Assembly: GCF_019904295.1 (NCBI RefSeq)
Contig: NZ_CP065362.1
Span: forward strand, 434,001-498,000
Length of the DNA stretch: 64,000 bases
From: Ruegeria sp. SCSIO 43209
Lineage (GTDB): Bacteria; Pseudomonadota; Alphaproteobacteria; Rhodobacterales; Rhodobacteraceae
Reading direction: 5' to 3'
Within the stretch, counting starts at the first letter, position 1, and the number at the start of each line of letters is the position of its first letter. The notes under the pieces were generated by a model. That model made no database searches, was not told the DNA's origin, and was given only the letters and a program-made list of their open reading frames with translations. Positions 12,801 to 18,505 of the stretch are shown one piece after another. A program made the position numbers and the translations under genes.

Positions 12801-14195
12801 ACCGTCAGCCCCAATGCCCGAAGTCAGGATGCTTCCCGAACCTTGCACAGTGACATTCACCGAGTCCCCGCTACCGCCGTTCGAGCCCACGCCACCAAGA
12901 GAAAGGGATACCAGACCGCCTGCAGTTCCGCCCGAACCGCCGCCGCCGCCGATGGACTGGGCAACAATACCGCGCGCGAAATCACCTTGTGTTTCAATCG
13001 CGCCACCGTGCGAGACGTTAACCCTGCCTCCATTTCCGCCATTATCGGCCCCGCCAATGAGCGAAACCAACAAGTTGCCACTTGTCCCCGCTGACCCCCC
13101 CGAACCGCCGATGGATTGGGCGTAAATCCCGTTCGCGTAGTCGCCGGTCGTCAAGATGCTACCGCTTGAGGCCGTGTTTACCGTTACGGTGCCACCGCTA
13201 CCGCCATAGCCTCCGTTACCGGACGAGCCAACCAGCCCCCATTGTGACCCACCATTACCGCCATTGTTCGACACGCTCAGCGCATAGATGCCATCAGCCG
13301 AGTCGCCGGACGTAGAAATGTCACCCCGCTGCGTAACTGTTACATCGCCACCATCTGCCGAGTGGCCACCGGTGCCCCCACCCGGAGCCGCGAAGCCGCT
13401 TCCGCCATCACCAGCCTCGCCGCTGCGGCTGAAGGCAAATATACCGTCATAGCCGTCGCCCGATGTCTGGATCGTGCTGCTGGAGGATTGTGTTGCGTTA
13501 ACCGTGCCGCCTTCCCCGCCGTCGCCGCCATCGCGCCCGTCCCAAAAGCTCAGATACGAGTCGCCGCCCTGACCACCGTCACCGCCAACGCTACCCACTT
13601 GCCAACCGACATTGCTGGTTGCGTTGACATTCCCGCTCAGGGTTTGTGTCTGGGTTGGGCCATCGGCACCGTTTCCACCTGAACTTGGTGGCACAACAAG
13701 CGCACCATCGCGCCCATTGCTGCCATCTCGCCCGTAAACGACCTGGCTCACACCGTTGGGTCCGGAGACGTTCACCGGCGGGGTGACAGAGCCAGGAGTA
13801 CCCGAACTGTTGAAGTTGCTGTTGTACTGAGACAGGGTCAGCTGAGTGGACAAGCTGGCCGTTCCGGTCGCACCAGAATTACTGATCTGAGCCGTTGTTC
13901 CCGTTATGGATACAATCTCAAATGCCAGTGGGGGATTGTCGGAGTTGTAAATTGTATCGCCGGCATCTTTGACGAGAAACACATAGCCATCCGCCGTCTC
14001 AACAAAAGCCGTCGTCCCGGCTGTAGGTGTTGAAGCGGGATCCACGATCAGTGCGGTGACTGTCGTATCCAGACCAGTCACAGGGTTGTTAACAGTGTCT
14101 CCAACAATTGAATCTGCGGTCGGCGCGGCAAGCAAAGGTGTTGAATTAAATAGAAAAATAGAAAGCGCAAACAGCAGGTTTGAAAACTTTGACAC
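870..14195 (-). CDS. Giant repetitive autotransporter adhesin (about 4,441 residues)
   Basis: Residues 1-23 are a signal peptide (hydrophobic FSNLLFALSIFLFNSTPLLA ending at an A-A site). From about residue 165 to 3,840 the passenger consists of roughly fifty tandem degenerate repeats averaging 65-70 residues. Each carries the signature AQS(I/V/L)GGGGGNGG, then a small-residue segment ending VGLGG, then a strand such as V-T-x-x-G-x-I-x-T-x-G-D-x-S-x-G, as expected for a beta-solenoid stalk. Residues ~3,850-4,100 are a less repetitive linker, and the last ~280 residues form an autotransporter beta-barrel ending in aromatic Phe (GIGLGIQF), the usual barrel-assembly signal. The start is GTG with AGGG upstream. 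Likely a type Va cell-surface adhesin; the ligand is unknown. The GC-rich repeats generate long proline-rich open frames on the opposite strand, which are not genes. Confidence 0.9.
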   Translation of the reverse strand: MSKFSNLLFALSIFLFNSTPLLAAPTADSIVGDTVNNPVTGLDTTVTALIVDPASTPTAGTTAFVETADGYVFLVKDAGDTIYNSDNPPLAFEIVSITGTTAQISNSGATGTASLSTQLTLSQYNSNFNSSGTPGSVTPPVNVSGPNGVSQVVYGRDGSNGRDGALVVPPSSGGNGADGPTQTQTLSGNVNATSNVGWQVGSVGGDGGQGGDSYLSFWDGRDGGDGGEGGTVNATQSSSSTIQTSGDGYDGIFAFSRSGEAGDGGSGFAAPGGGTGGHSADGGDVTVTQRGDISTSGDSADGIYALSVSNNGGNGGSQWGLVGSSGNGGYGGSGGTVTVNTASSGSILTTGDYANGIYAQSIGGSGGSAGTSGNLLVSLIGGADNGGNGGRVNVSHGGAIETQGDFARGIVAQSIGGGGGSGGTAGGLVSLSLGGVGSNGGSGDSVNVTVQGSGSILTSGIGADGVMAQSIGGSGGTGANSYGLVAIGGTGSRGGTGAAVSVSNYGRIVTEDDNARGIIAQSIGGGGGDGGSSGGMVSVGGNGSGGGSGSTVTIVNDGIITTSGDDAMGILAQSIGGGGGNGGSSGSVGAFVGVAIGGDGGAGGTGGNVNVTLSNTDGSQPSAIRTSGARSAGVFAQSVGGGGGNGGGAVSVAVGAFGAASVSVGGSAGNGGNGGTVTLSGSGSASVQTGGDDSVGVMLQSVGGGGGNGGYAVSVAASGGPVSGSLAVGVGGDGGTGGTGGPVTVGQFDGSGVATAAGFEGTVVTTGNRSTGMLFQSVGGGGGNGGLAVATTGGASALFSGNVSVGIGGKAGSAGNGGLVQVYTNADVTTTGTSSSAIIAQSVGGGGGNGGGSIAAGISASGGAAVGINVGVGGDGGGAGIGGNVTLRAGGTSIETSGAFSSGVVAQSVGGGGGNGGYAIGASADIAGGAAGSISVGLGGKAGGGGAGGTVTAQVDADVTTRGDDAGAVVVQSIGGGGGNGGFSVAAGLAAGGGGAGTIGVGLGGDGGSGGIGGTVTGVRVNGDVRTEGARSTAVVIQSIGGGGGNGGFNVTAGVAAAGAGAGSIGVGLGGNGDTGGNGGVVEGQVAGNVTTVSEGSGGVVFQSIGGGGGNGGFNVTAGVAGSGAGGGAVTVGLGGDGSGGGIGQSVTGRVTGTVSTGGADSTAVLAQSVGGGGGNGAFNVSASLAGAGVASGAVSVGLGGDAGTGSTGGTVNLTITNTIVTVGDRSSGVVAQSIGGGGGNGGFNISGTGAGAGTASGAVSVGLGGTGAGGGNGGSVTLRSSGTILTQGDSATAFLAQSIGGGGGNGGFNVSASVQGSGTAGAGVSVGLGGNGGGGGDGSTVDATSNNAVETQGDQSSGVVAQSIGGGGGNGGFNVAPVLSGAGTASGAVSVGLGGSGDTGGNGGIVTLTSNGTILTDGFASSGFVAQSLGGGGGNGGFNVSPTVSGAGTGAGSVSVGLGGSGSAGGDGSLVTASTTANVVTRGDASVGILTQSVGGGGGNGGFNVSPALAGAGTGSGAISVGLGGSGGSGGTGGVVGLTVANSVQTEGAQSSAVVAQSIGGGGGNGGFNVSASVGGAGTGSGAAAVGLGGRGTGGGDASAVTANVTGNLITQGETSSGLLAQSVGGGGGNGGMNVSVAVAAAGTGSGGASVGLGGASGTGGNGGTVEATLNGNVSTQGDESGGVIVQSLGGGGGNGGMNVSATVTVAGTGSGGASVGLGGSGGDGGDADTAEGTVVGNVTTTGDNSGGVLVQSAAGGGGNGGLNVSAAVNISGTGGGAVGVGIGGSGGDGGAASAATGSVTGDVTTSGENATGVLVQSVGGGGGNGGVNISGALSIARTGSGAAGIGVGGFGGSGGTSGVVDNTFSGNVSTSGPRSAGIIAQSLGGGGGNGATNISGAISVASNYSGGLGIGVGGFGGDGGAADNVTQRVTGDVMTTGDDSVGILTQSLGGGGGNGGTNISAALSLSRSANAAVGIGVGGFGGGGADAGALVQSTITGGVTTTGDRSTGILTQSLGGGGGNGGTNISASLGISQENGGSVSLGVGGFGGGAGNAGEVNSTLRSRTDSSGTTSVVTTGVDSIGVMAQSVGGGGGNGGLNVSGAVNLTGKSGAAVALGLGGFGGGGGNADAVTLDVQSDVVTAGDGSHGLFAQSLGGGGGTGGVNISGTLALTKPSGSDTIFSVSAGVGGFGGAGGDASDVDLDYTGNVQAVPMVEQPDGTFAVDESKGASGIIAQSLGGGGGDGGTNVSGGLAISGKPGAGQTDSSKSYAVVVGVGGFGGGGGDAGNVDVNIGAGSTITAHGTGQSGLLAQSVGGGGGNGGLNVSGGIVSDSSLIVGVGGFAGDGGQAGDVTVTSQADITVTTNPDDISIPNTTTFEDKLRDFLGDSIVDETEELASNFGLERLFIDMGVFNEEKPDTDGSAGLLAQSIGGGGGNGGLNVSGGIALSKDGKIPSVTFGVGGFGGDGNVSGNVGVNHAGTVSVAGNWKHGVLAQSIAGGGGNGALNVTGQLNYGDSNNSDGKTDLSIVGGLGGHGGTGADAGDVSVTQTGNIATNGYHARGIFAQSIGGGGGTGGINATFVGTKDSSPIAMGIGGFGGGGGDAGDVTVARGTAALAAGTITTDGVGSHGIEASSIGGGGGDAGINAVVGISKTTGNQSNGGTGDSSDRKTPTNTGVDDSVIANYNAVLDELEGKVNPADSSGNKTGVSAVVAIGGDAGTAGDGGEVDVDHYGDIVTLQDGSHGVFGQSIGGGGGNAALNLGMTYELASDATNKGFGLAIGGGTGEGGIGGSVDVRNTGDIATSGADSHGLFAQSVGGGGGNAGYNSASTSVDGGNVNIQIGRTGGTGGSGGDVYASSNGAISTTGNRSYGFFAQSIGNGGGNSSSTSVSIGTPKSGDSKGNKASLSVGLEGGTGGAAGDVTSVVAGTVVTQGDDAHGLFAQSVGGGGGNGGKASNSAGKGTSIALSIGGTGGTGGVGGTVDVTNTAQIATFGDRSIGLMAQSIGGAGGTGGMVQAGQSNLDTIKAVVNPSTVGTTASINIGGTGGDGMTSDIVTVVSDGIISTAGTMAHGIFAQSVGGGGGMGGVVENRIISLRKEIGNTATLSIGGNGGSGAMSAAVSVTNRDVILTTGDKSVGIYAQSVGGGGGDAQQVRNIILGRSSEGSTTNAILIGGTGGTGGSGSTTTVVNEADGTIVTSGAESHGIFAQSVGGGGGNGGSTISVDGRYGGAEASTRRALQFGLGGSGGSGGTGGNVAVTNAGTILTIGAGAHGIFAQSVGGGGGNGGSSITGTLRLKTGDNSSPTAQLNIGGSGGSGNAAGNSVVTNTGDIRVDGEGAYGIFAQSVGGGGGNGGLAVAMDVNDLKNTMTGQSYSKIAIGGSGGDGADGGDVTVNHTGTIVVNAENGFGIYAQSVGGGGGNAGYSVSSPLVSALDYTISHVLGAREGTTGSVGTATVNSTGDILVNGAGSEAIFAQSVNGGGGNSETSVDFTTATASAGGTGTVYISDISLGGDDVSGTAGSQVAQSHVGNIATTSDRSTGLMLQSVGGGGGTSANNISLQDGDGIEIDARLGAIDTNDAAGGDVFGSRTGDVGTDGAFSSAGTAQSIGGGGGKLVLNSTGTADTNRFASVILGSDPSFRNSGGDIDLDLNGDVFTSGDRSFGQSVQSIGAGGGEAVVAGLGGVDVTLGAQDDSTGDGGNVDFTNAGDVNTSGIGSHAFVIQSIGGGGGLVTTDLDPSQVTVNLSAANGGDGGDILFSQTGNTVTSGENAIGVAAQSLGGGGGIVDSIFRGAAGGAGSGGAIDMTLTGNVMSVGDGGIGVFAQSEGRDGADAIMLGFDGVVMGGTGQAISVASIIVEGGTDNTLTLSEDTVLIAGNNQLVNGGDGNEQITLSGRALGNLNLGDGTNGLTVEDGATFYALDTVNLGDAGLMQVDGNLVLGANWGVDGGLTAAVQADDFSFTENVSQTTNVTGSLAFGGTATSTFDVYFRTTGISGGDSDLINVTGDATIGGTLVPRLNTLERALPLVIINPDGTAADAGTTIQDTVVLDYSIGLNGATSDGSSIDLVITPDYSTPRMNSNQTAIGDYINDVLNGRGTSDQGELLALIGNMQSEADVIAAIESLSTADYAADAVDAYFGTRVFADTLQNCERYTNYQAGDDPRNCIWFTGGRYFFDREQTGIYNDLNVNNTNWSAGVRLPVGDELYAGFALGYDQISLQNGSQYNASGDRFNLGASLTKYTGAWEFAAMLSAGWSNYDTSRAGGIRGVLPNGTIVDTVGVSEIKHKMNHQNLRLSLAYDQRLGAGGAYLRPELAVDATRLATESNGDATLSGIVLQDDNEMIYSLTPSIEIGTEQILSASQKLRASLRAGAILSSDDTVSVTAGFSGASAADGGFVNTSYIGDAHGVVSARLGLFALDDSSFINLSLDHMFGDSTEALQVGIGLGIQF
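2690..13600 (-). repeat. Coding tandem repeat array in the autotransporter passenger
   Basis: About fifty copies of a ~200-base degenerate unit are visible, each marked on the plus strand by CCGCCGCCGCCAA(C/T)GGATTG or close variants (encoding Q-S-I/V-G-G-G-G-G reversed). Spacing varies between about 130 and 330 bases because of inserts, the longest between 6,900 and 7,150. Units in the middle (about 7,900-12,300) are the most uniform, suggesting recent expansion by recombination; the flanks are more diverged. Confidence 0.85.
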
Positions 14196-14247
14196 CTTGA
14201 GACCCTACAACCCAATTCACCAGCACAGAAGGCAAAGAAGAGCTGCA

Positions 14248-14273
14248 CCCAAAAGCAACACATTGCTTTTGGG
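14248..14273. promoter_or_regulatory. Perfect 26-bp inverted repeat upstream of the autotransporter gene
   Basis: The sequence CCCAAAAGCAA-CACA-TTGCTTTTGGG has 11-bp perfect arms and a 4-base centre. It lies 53 bases upstream of the GTG start of the autotransporter and about 190 bases upstream of the divergent alcohol dehydrogenase start. No T-run follows on either strand, so it is not an intrinsic terminator. It may be an operator or a 5'-UTR hairpin of the long autotransporter mRNA. Confidence 0.6.
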
Positions 14274-14465
14274 AATTTCCCCATCACCACCTAAAGAAAG
14301 ATATGCGCAAGTTTAAGGAGAGTGGATTTCTTAAATTTGTCTAAAACTGGATTTGGTTAAAATAGTGCTAAAATGCCACAACCTGGGTTCATCCCTAAGG
14401 CTGGATCAGTTCGGCTGAGTTGGTTTAGGTTCACACAACTTTTCGAAAAAATGAAAGAGCACACT

Positions 14466-15503
14466 ATGAAGGCTGTCCTGTTCGAGAAGTTCCAACAAAC
14501 CCCCAAGGTTGTCACAGTCGACGACCCTGCACCCGATACTCATGGCGTTGTTCTGAAGGTCGAAGCCACCGGCGTTTGTCGTAGCGATTGGCACGGGTGG
14601 ATGGGGCATGACAGTGATATCGAGCTGCCTCACATACCCGGTCATGAGTTGGCTGGCGTGGTCGAAGCCGTCGGACGGGATGTAAAGAACTGGAAAGTTG
14701 GCGACAAGGTAACCGTGCCTTTCGTCTGCGGCTGCGGAACGTGCAGCGAATGTCACGCAGGGCATCAGCAAACCTGTCTGTATCAAGAGCAACCCGGCTT
14801 TACCCATTGGGGCAGTTTCGCGGAATATGTACCAATTCATCAGGCTGACCTTAATTTGGTCGCGCTGCCTGAAACCATGGAATTTGCAACCGCCGCCAGC
14901 CTTGGCTGCAGGTTTGCCACTTCATTCCGCGCGGTCGTCGATCAAGGAAGGGTCTCGGCCGGTCAATGGGTTGCCGTACATGGCTGCGGTGGGGTCGGTC
15001 TGTCAGCCGTTATGATTGCTGCCGCCGTCGGGGCCAATGTCATCGGGGTTGATCTAGACGAAGCCAGACTCGAACTTGCGCAAGAACTGGGTGCAGTTGC
15101 GACCATTAACGGTACAGATGCTGATGTTCCCGAAGCGATCCGCGAAATCACCAAAGGCGGCTCCCATGTGTCAATCGACGCTTTGGGTCATCCCGTCACT
15201 ATGACCAACTCAATCCTCTGCCTGCGTCCGCGCGGCAAGCACATTCAGGTCGGTCTGATGCTGGGTGATCACGCTTCGCCAGCAGTACCCATGCCAAAGA
15301 TCGTAGGACAAGAGATCGAATTGCTTGGTTCGCACGGGATGCAGGCGCATCGCTATGGCGCGATGCTCGACATGATTAAAAATGGCAAGTTGGATCCGGC
15401 CCGGTTGGTGGGGGAAAAAATCAGCCTGGAAGACGCGCCCAAGGCCTTGATAGGGATGGATAAGTTTACCTCAATCGGTGCGACGGTCATCACAAGGTTC
15501 TGA
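14466..15503 (+). CDS. Zinc-dependent alcohol dehydrogenase (MDR family)
   Basis: A 345-residue medium-chain dehydrogenase. The catalytic zinc ligands are visible as Cys38 ([10 protein letters not shown]) and His60-Glu61 (PGHELAG). The structural zinc loop has the four cysteines C90, C93, C96 and C104 in [18 protein letters not shown] Rossmann motif GCGGVGLS near residue 174 binds NAD(P), and an acidic residue at the end of the next strand ([10 protein letters not shown]) suggests NAD preference. The start at 14466 follows AAAGAG and matches the family N-terminus; upstream in-frame ATGs would add an unrelated extension. It is likely an alcohol or aldehyde oxidoreductase of unknown substrate. 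It stands alone: the autotransporter is divergent and the HTH gene convergent. Confidence 0.9.
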   Translation: MKAVLFEKFQQTPKVVTVDDPAPDTHGVVLKVEATGVCRSDWHGWMGHDSDIELPHIPGHELAGVVEAVGRDVKNWKVGDKVTVPFVCGCGTCSECHAGHQQTCLYQEQPGFTHWGSFAEYVPIHQADLNLVALPETMEFATAASLGCRFATSFRAVVDQGRVSAGQWVAVHGCGGVGLSAVMIAAAVGANVIGVDLDEARLELAQELGAVATINGTDADVPEAIREITKGGSHVSIDALGHPVTMTNSILCLRPRGKHIQVGLMLGDHASPAVPMPKIVGQEIELLGSHGMQAHRYGAMLDMIKNGKLDPARLVGEKISLEDAPKALIGMDKFTSIGATVITRF

Positions 15504-15568
15504 GTCACAAACAGGATCCGCCCCGTGCGAAAATGGCGCCACTAAACGGCGATTTAAAAATGCATCAC

Positions 15569-16372
15569 TCAATTGGCAAGTTCTGTTGGTATCGCTGAAA
15601 AATGGGCATCGCCTGATCCCAAAAGGTACTTTCGGACCGCCAGGTCGATTGATTTACTCTGTTCTGAATAGACACCGCAGGCAGTGAGCGCTTCACGGGC
15701 GGTAATGCGCTCATCAAGCCGTTTCCAGATTGTTTTCGCCGCATAAGGGTGTGGAAACGGCCGCCAAGCCACACCCATTGTCATGCCACGCAAGTATTTT
15801 AGCTGTTGGCGATGGGCGGAATAAAGGATGGTCTGCGCAATGCTTCCTTCCTTGCCGCATTCATGTTCGGTGGCGAAGATCCTGTTACCGCGCAGGGCAA
15901 CCAGCCCTTCGTAGCGCGAAATCTGCCGAACGCTTTTGTCCGGGGACGTGGCGTTTTCGTGCGAGCGGATCGTCACGACGCCATCCACCTCCTTAAGTCG
16001 AATCAGAGAACAAAAAATGCGCCCCTGCCAAGACGGGGTGCAAAAGAAAGAATGATAGAAGCCCACATAGCGTCTGAGATTCTTCACCTGATCACTGTAC
16101 GGCTTAACAAACAAGCTGGCAGGAGTTTCTTTCCGACGGACGATCGAGTCTTTTAATGTTTCTTCAAACTCCGTCCGAGGCGCAAAAAGCTGTGCCTCAG
16201 GCAGATCGAAATACCGAGCGATACGGCGTAGGTTGTGGGCAGATGGCAAGCTTTCGCCGTTGAGGTAGCGATTAAACTGCTGCCTGTTCAGGCCGATTTC
16301 TCGACAGACTTGCGAGATATTGCCTCGCTCGGCGCACAAAGACCGTAAATTTGCGGAAAAACTTTCGGACAT
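15569..16372 (-). CDS. Helix-turn-helix (XRE-like) transcriptional regulator
   Basis: A protein of 267 residues starting MSESFSANLRSLCAERG; an ATG three codons upstream (16381) is possible. Residues ~5-60 form a Cro/CI-type HTH (ISQVCREIGLNRQQFNRYLNG then LPSAHNLRRIARYFDLPE). The remainder, including YVGFYHSFFCTPSWQGRIFCS and AHRQQLKYLRGMTMGVAWRP, is a putative sensing domain I do not recognise. It is divergent from the CocE-like hydrolase gene that starts the peptide-utilisation island, with about 130 bases of shared promoter region, which suggests it controls that island. The ligand would be inferred to be an island substrate; this is not visible in the sequence. Confidence 0.75.
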   Translation of the reverse strand: MSESFSANLRSLCAERGNISQVCREIGLNRQQFNRYLNGESLPSAHNLRRIARYFDLPEAQLFAPRTEFEETLKDSIVRRKETPASLFVKPYSDQVKNLRRYVGFYHSFFCTPSWQGRIFCSLIRLKEVDGVVTIRSHENATSPDKSVRQISRYEGLVALRGNRIFATEHECGKEGSIAQTILYSAHRQQLKYLRGMTMGVAWRPFPHPYAAKTIWKRLDERITAREALTACGVYSEQSKSIDLAVRKYLLGSGDAHFSAIPTELAN

Positions 16373-16503
16373 AAGCGTCATTTCTTTCGCGTTTTGACGC
16401 TATAATGCTAAAGATTGAATAAAAGCGCGTAAAGTAGCTCAGTTCAATAATTTTCGGAATGCGGGTTGGCTGTACCAAACGCAACAACGGGACCTCGCTC
16501 CGA

Positions 16504-18480
16504 ATGTCCACAAAAATCATCGAAAACACCTGGATCCCCCTGCCGGATGGTCGGAAACTGGCTGCACGAATTTGGTTGCCCGAAACCGGGCCGTCACCCG
16601 CCATTCTGGAATACCTCCCCTATCGCAAACGGGATGGAACTGCGCCGCGAGATGCAACCACTCATCCAGTATTTGCCGAGGCAGGATACGCCTGCATCCG
16701 CGTCGACATTGCCGGGACCGGTGATAGCGAGGGGCAGTTCGACGACGAGTATTCGGAACAGGAACTCCGCGATGGTGAAGCCGTTCTGAGTTGGATCGCC
16801 GCACAAAACTGGTGCGACGGAAACATTGGGATGATCGGTATCTCCTGGGGAGGGTTCAATGGGCTGCAGCTGGCCTTTCGCCATCCGCCCGAGCTCAAGG
16901 CGGTGGTCAGTGTTGCCTCGACCGTGGATCGGTACGCCGATGACATACACTTCATGGGCGGCTGCCTGTTAAGCGACAATATCAACTGGGGCAGTCAGAT
17001 GTTCGCCTATTTGACACGGCCCGCAGACCCCGAGCTGCGATCTGATTGGCGAGAAGACTGGCTTGCCCGACTTGAGAATGTACCATTCTCAGCAGCCGAT
17101 TGGCTGCGTCATCCAACGCGCAGCGCGTTCTGGAAACATGGCTCGGTTTGCGAGGATTGGTCGGCGATTCAAGCTCCGGTTCTTGCGATAACGGGTTGGT
17201 CGGATGCATATGTCAACGCTCCGCCAGCGCTGGCAGCAAATCTGGCCGTGCCGTCAAAAGCGCTGATCGGACCGTGGGAGCACCGCTATCCGCATATCTC
17301 GAAACTAGAGGCTGGGGATTTCCACTCCGAGGTGATCGGCTGGTTTGATCGCTGGCTGAAGGGGCAGCAGAATGGCGCCGAAGACCTGCCCGCCTACCGA
17401 ACCTATATGCAGGATCATTTTGGCCCGAGCAAAAAGAACAAACCCAGGCAGGGCCGCTGGATCGCCGAGACAGAATGGCCGTCGCCCAATGTCAGTGATG
17501 AAGTCTGGCATTTGGGATTGGGTGGGTTTTCCGACGTCGCCATTACGGCCGAGACAACCGTATCGAATCCGGCCCATATCGGACAGGCTGGCGGGTATTT
17601 CTGCCCGGGCATGCGGATCGACAATGAGTTGGCCGAAGATCAGGCAGCCGATGACGCACTGTCGCTTTGTTTCGATACGGCACCGCTGGACAAGCCGCTT
17701 GAACTGCTTGGACGGGCGCGACTGAAACTGTCCTTCACCGTGGACAGACCGGTAGCCCAACTGATTGCGCGATTGTGTGATGTCGCCCCGGATGGGGTTT
17801 CTCAGCGGATCACCTATCGGGCGCTGAACCTGACGCACTACAAGAGCCACGAGACCCCTGAAGCGTTGATTCCCGGTCAGGTCTACAGTGCGGAAATTGC
17901 ACTAAATGAGTGCGCGCATCGCGTGAAACCCGGTCAAATCCTGCGTCTTGCGCTGTCTACCTCTTACTGGCCAATCGTTTGGCCCGCGCCAGAAGCAGCA
18001 GAGGTGACGTTGCAACTGCAAGGTTCGGCGCTGTATTTGCCGGTTCGGACGATGTCTGAGGAAGCTGATCCTGCACATCCCGGACCAGCGCAGGATTATC
18101 CGACGTTGCAAAGCACCGAGCTGCGCGCGCCGTCGGGCCGATCCGAACGGCGCATCGAAGCGGACGGAACCGTCATACTTGAGACATTCGACGACTACGG
18201 CAAAGCACAGGACCCCGGCCACGGCCTGATCGTCGGAAGCCACGTCGCCATGCGCTATGCGATCCATCCTGATGACCCAGCGACCGCGCAATTCACGGCG
18301 GGCTGGCGTTTCACGTTCGAGAGGGACGAATGGCAGGTCGAGATCAGCACCGAAAACGCGATGACCTGTGACGTCGAGAATTTCTATCTGCATCGAAAAC
18401 TGCGCGCCACCGAAGGCGCGGACAAAACAGAAGTTCTGACAAAGGAATGGAACGAAACCATCCCGCGCAGGCTTCTGTAA
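16504..18480 (+). CDS. CocE/NonD family hydrolase (X-Pro dipeptidyl-peptidase S15-like)
   Basis: A protein of 658 residues. It has an alpha/beta-hydrolase core with the nucleophile motif G-I-S-W-G-G (Ser114), a likely acid at Asp234 (GWSDAYVN) and a likely His260 (GPWEHRYPH), the order and spacing of cocaine esterase and X-Pro dipeptidyl aminopeptidase enzymes. The C-terminal half carries the jelly-roll domain of this family (LGRARLKLSFTVDRP, LRLALSTSYWPIVWPAP). The start at 16504 (MSTKIIENTWIPLPDGRKL) matches the family, while an upstream ATG at 16459 would add an atypical leader. It probably hydrolyses an ester or amide, possibly an acylated or proline-containing peptide, in the cytoplasm. 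First gene of the island and likely cotranscribed with the ABC importer 25 bases downstream. Confidence 0.85.
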   Translation: MSTKIIENTWIPLPDGRKLAARIWLPETGPSPAILEYLPYRKRDGTAPRDATTHPVFAEAGYACIRVDIAGTGDSEGQFDDEYSEQELRDGEAVLSWIAAQNWCDGNIGMIGISWGGFNGLQLAFRHPPELKAVVSVASTVDRYADDIHFMGGCLLSDNINWGSQMFAYLTRPADPELRSDWREDWLARLENVPFSAADWLRHPTRSAFWKHGSVCEDWSAIQAPVLAITGWSDAYVNAPPALAANLAVPSKALIGPWEHRYPHISKLEAGDFHSEVIGWFDRWLKGQQNGAEDLPAYRTYMQDHFGPSKKNKPRQGRWIAETEWPSPNVSDEVWHLGLGGFSDVAITAETTVSNPAHIGQAGGYFCPGMRIDNELAEDQAADDALSLCFDTAPLDKPLELLGRARLKLSFTVDRPVAQLIARLCDVAPDGVSQRITYRALNLTHYKSHETPEALIPGQVYSAEIALNECAHRVKPGQILRLALSTSYWPIVWPAPEAAEVTLQLQGSALYLPVRTMSEEADPAHPGPAQDYPTLQSTELRAPSGRSERRIEADGTVILETFDDYGKAQDPGHGLIVGSHVAMRYAIHPDDPATAQFTAGWRFTFERDEWQVEISTENAMTCDVENFYLHRKLRATEGADKTEVLTKEWNETIPRRLL

Positions 18481-18505
18481 ACGATCTGACCCAAGGGAGA
18501 ACATC

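Noticed and set aside
2690..13600. CRISPR-like array suspected from regular repeated motifs
   Set aside because: Repeats are in a coding frame, vary in sequence and spacing, and lack constant spacers and cas genes; they are protein repeats.
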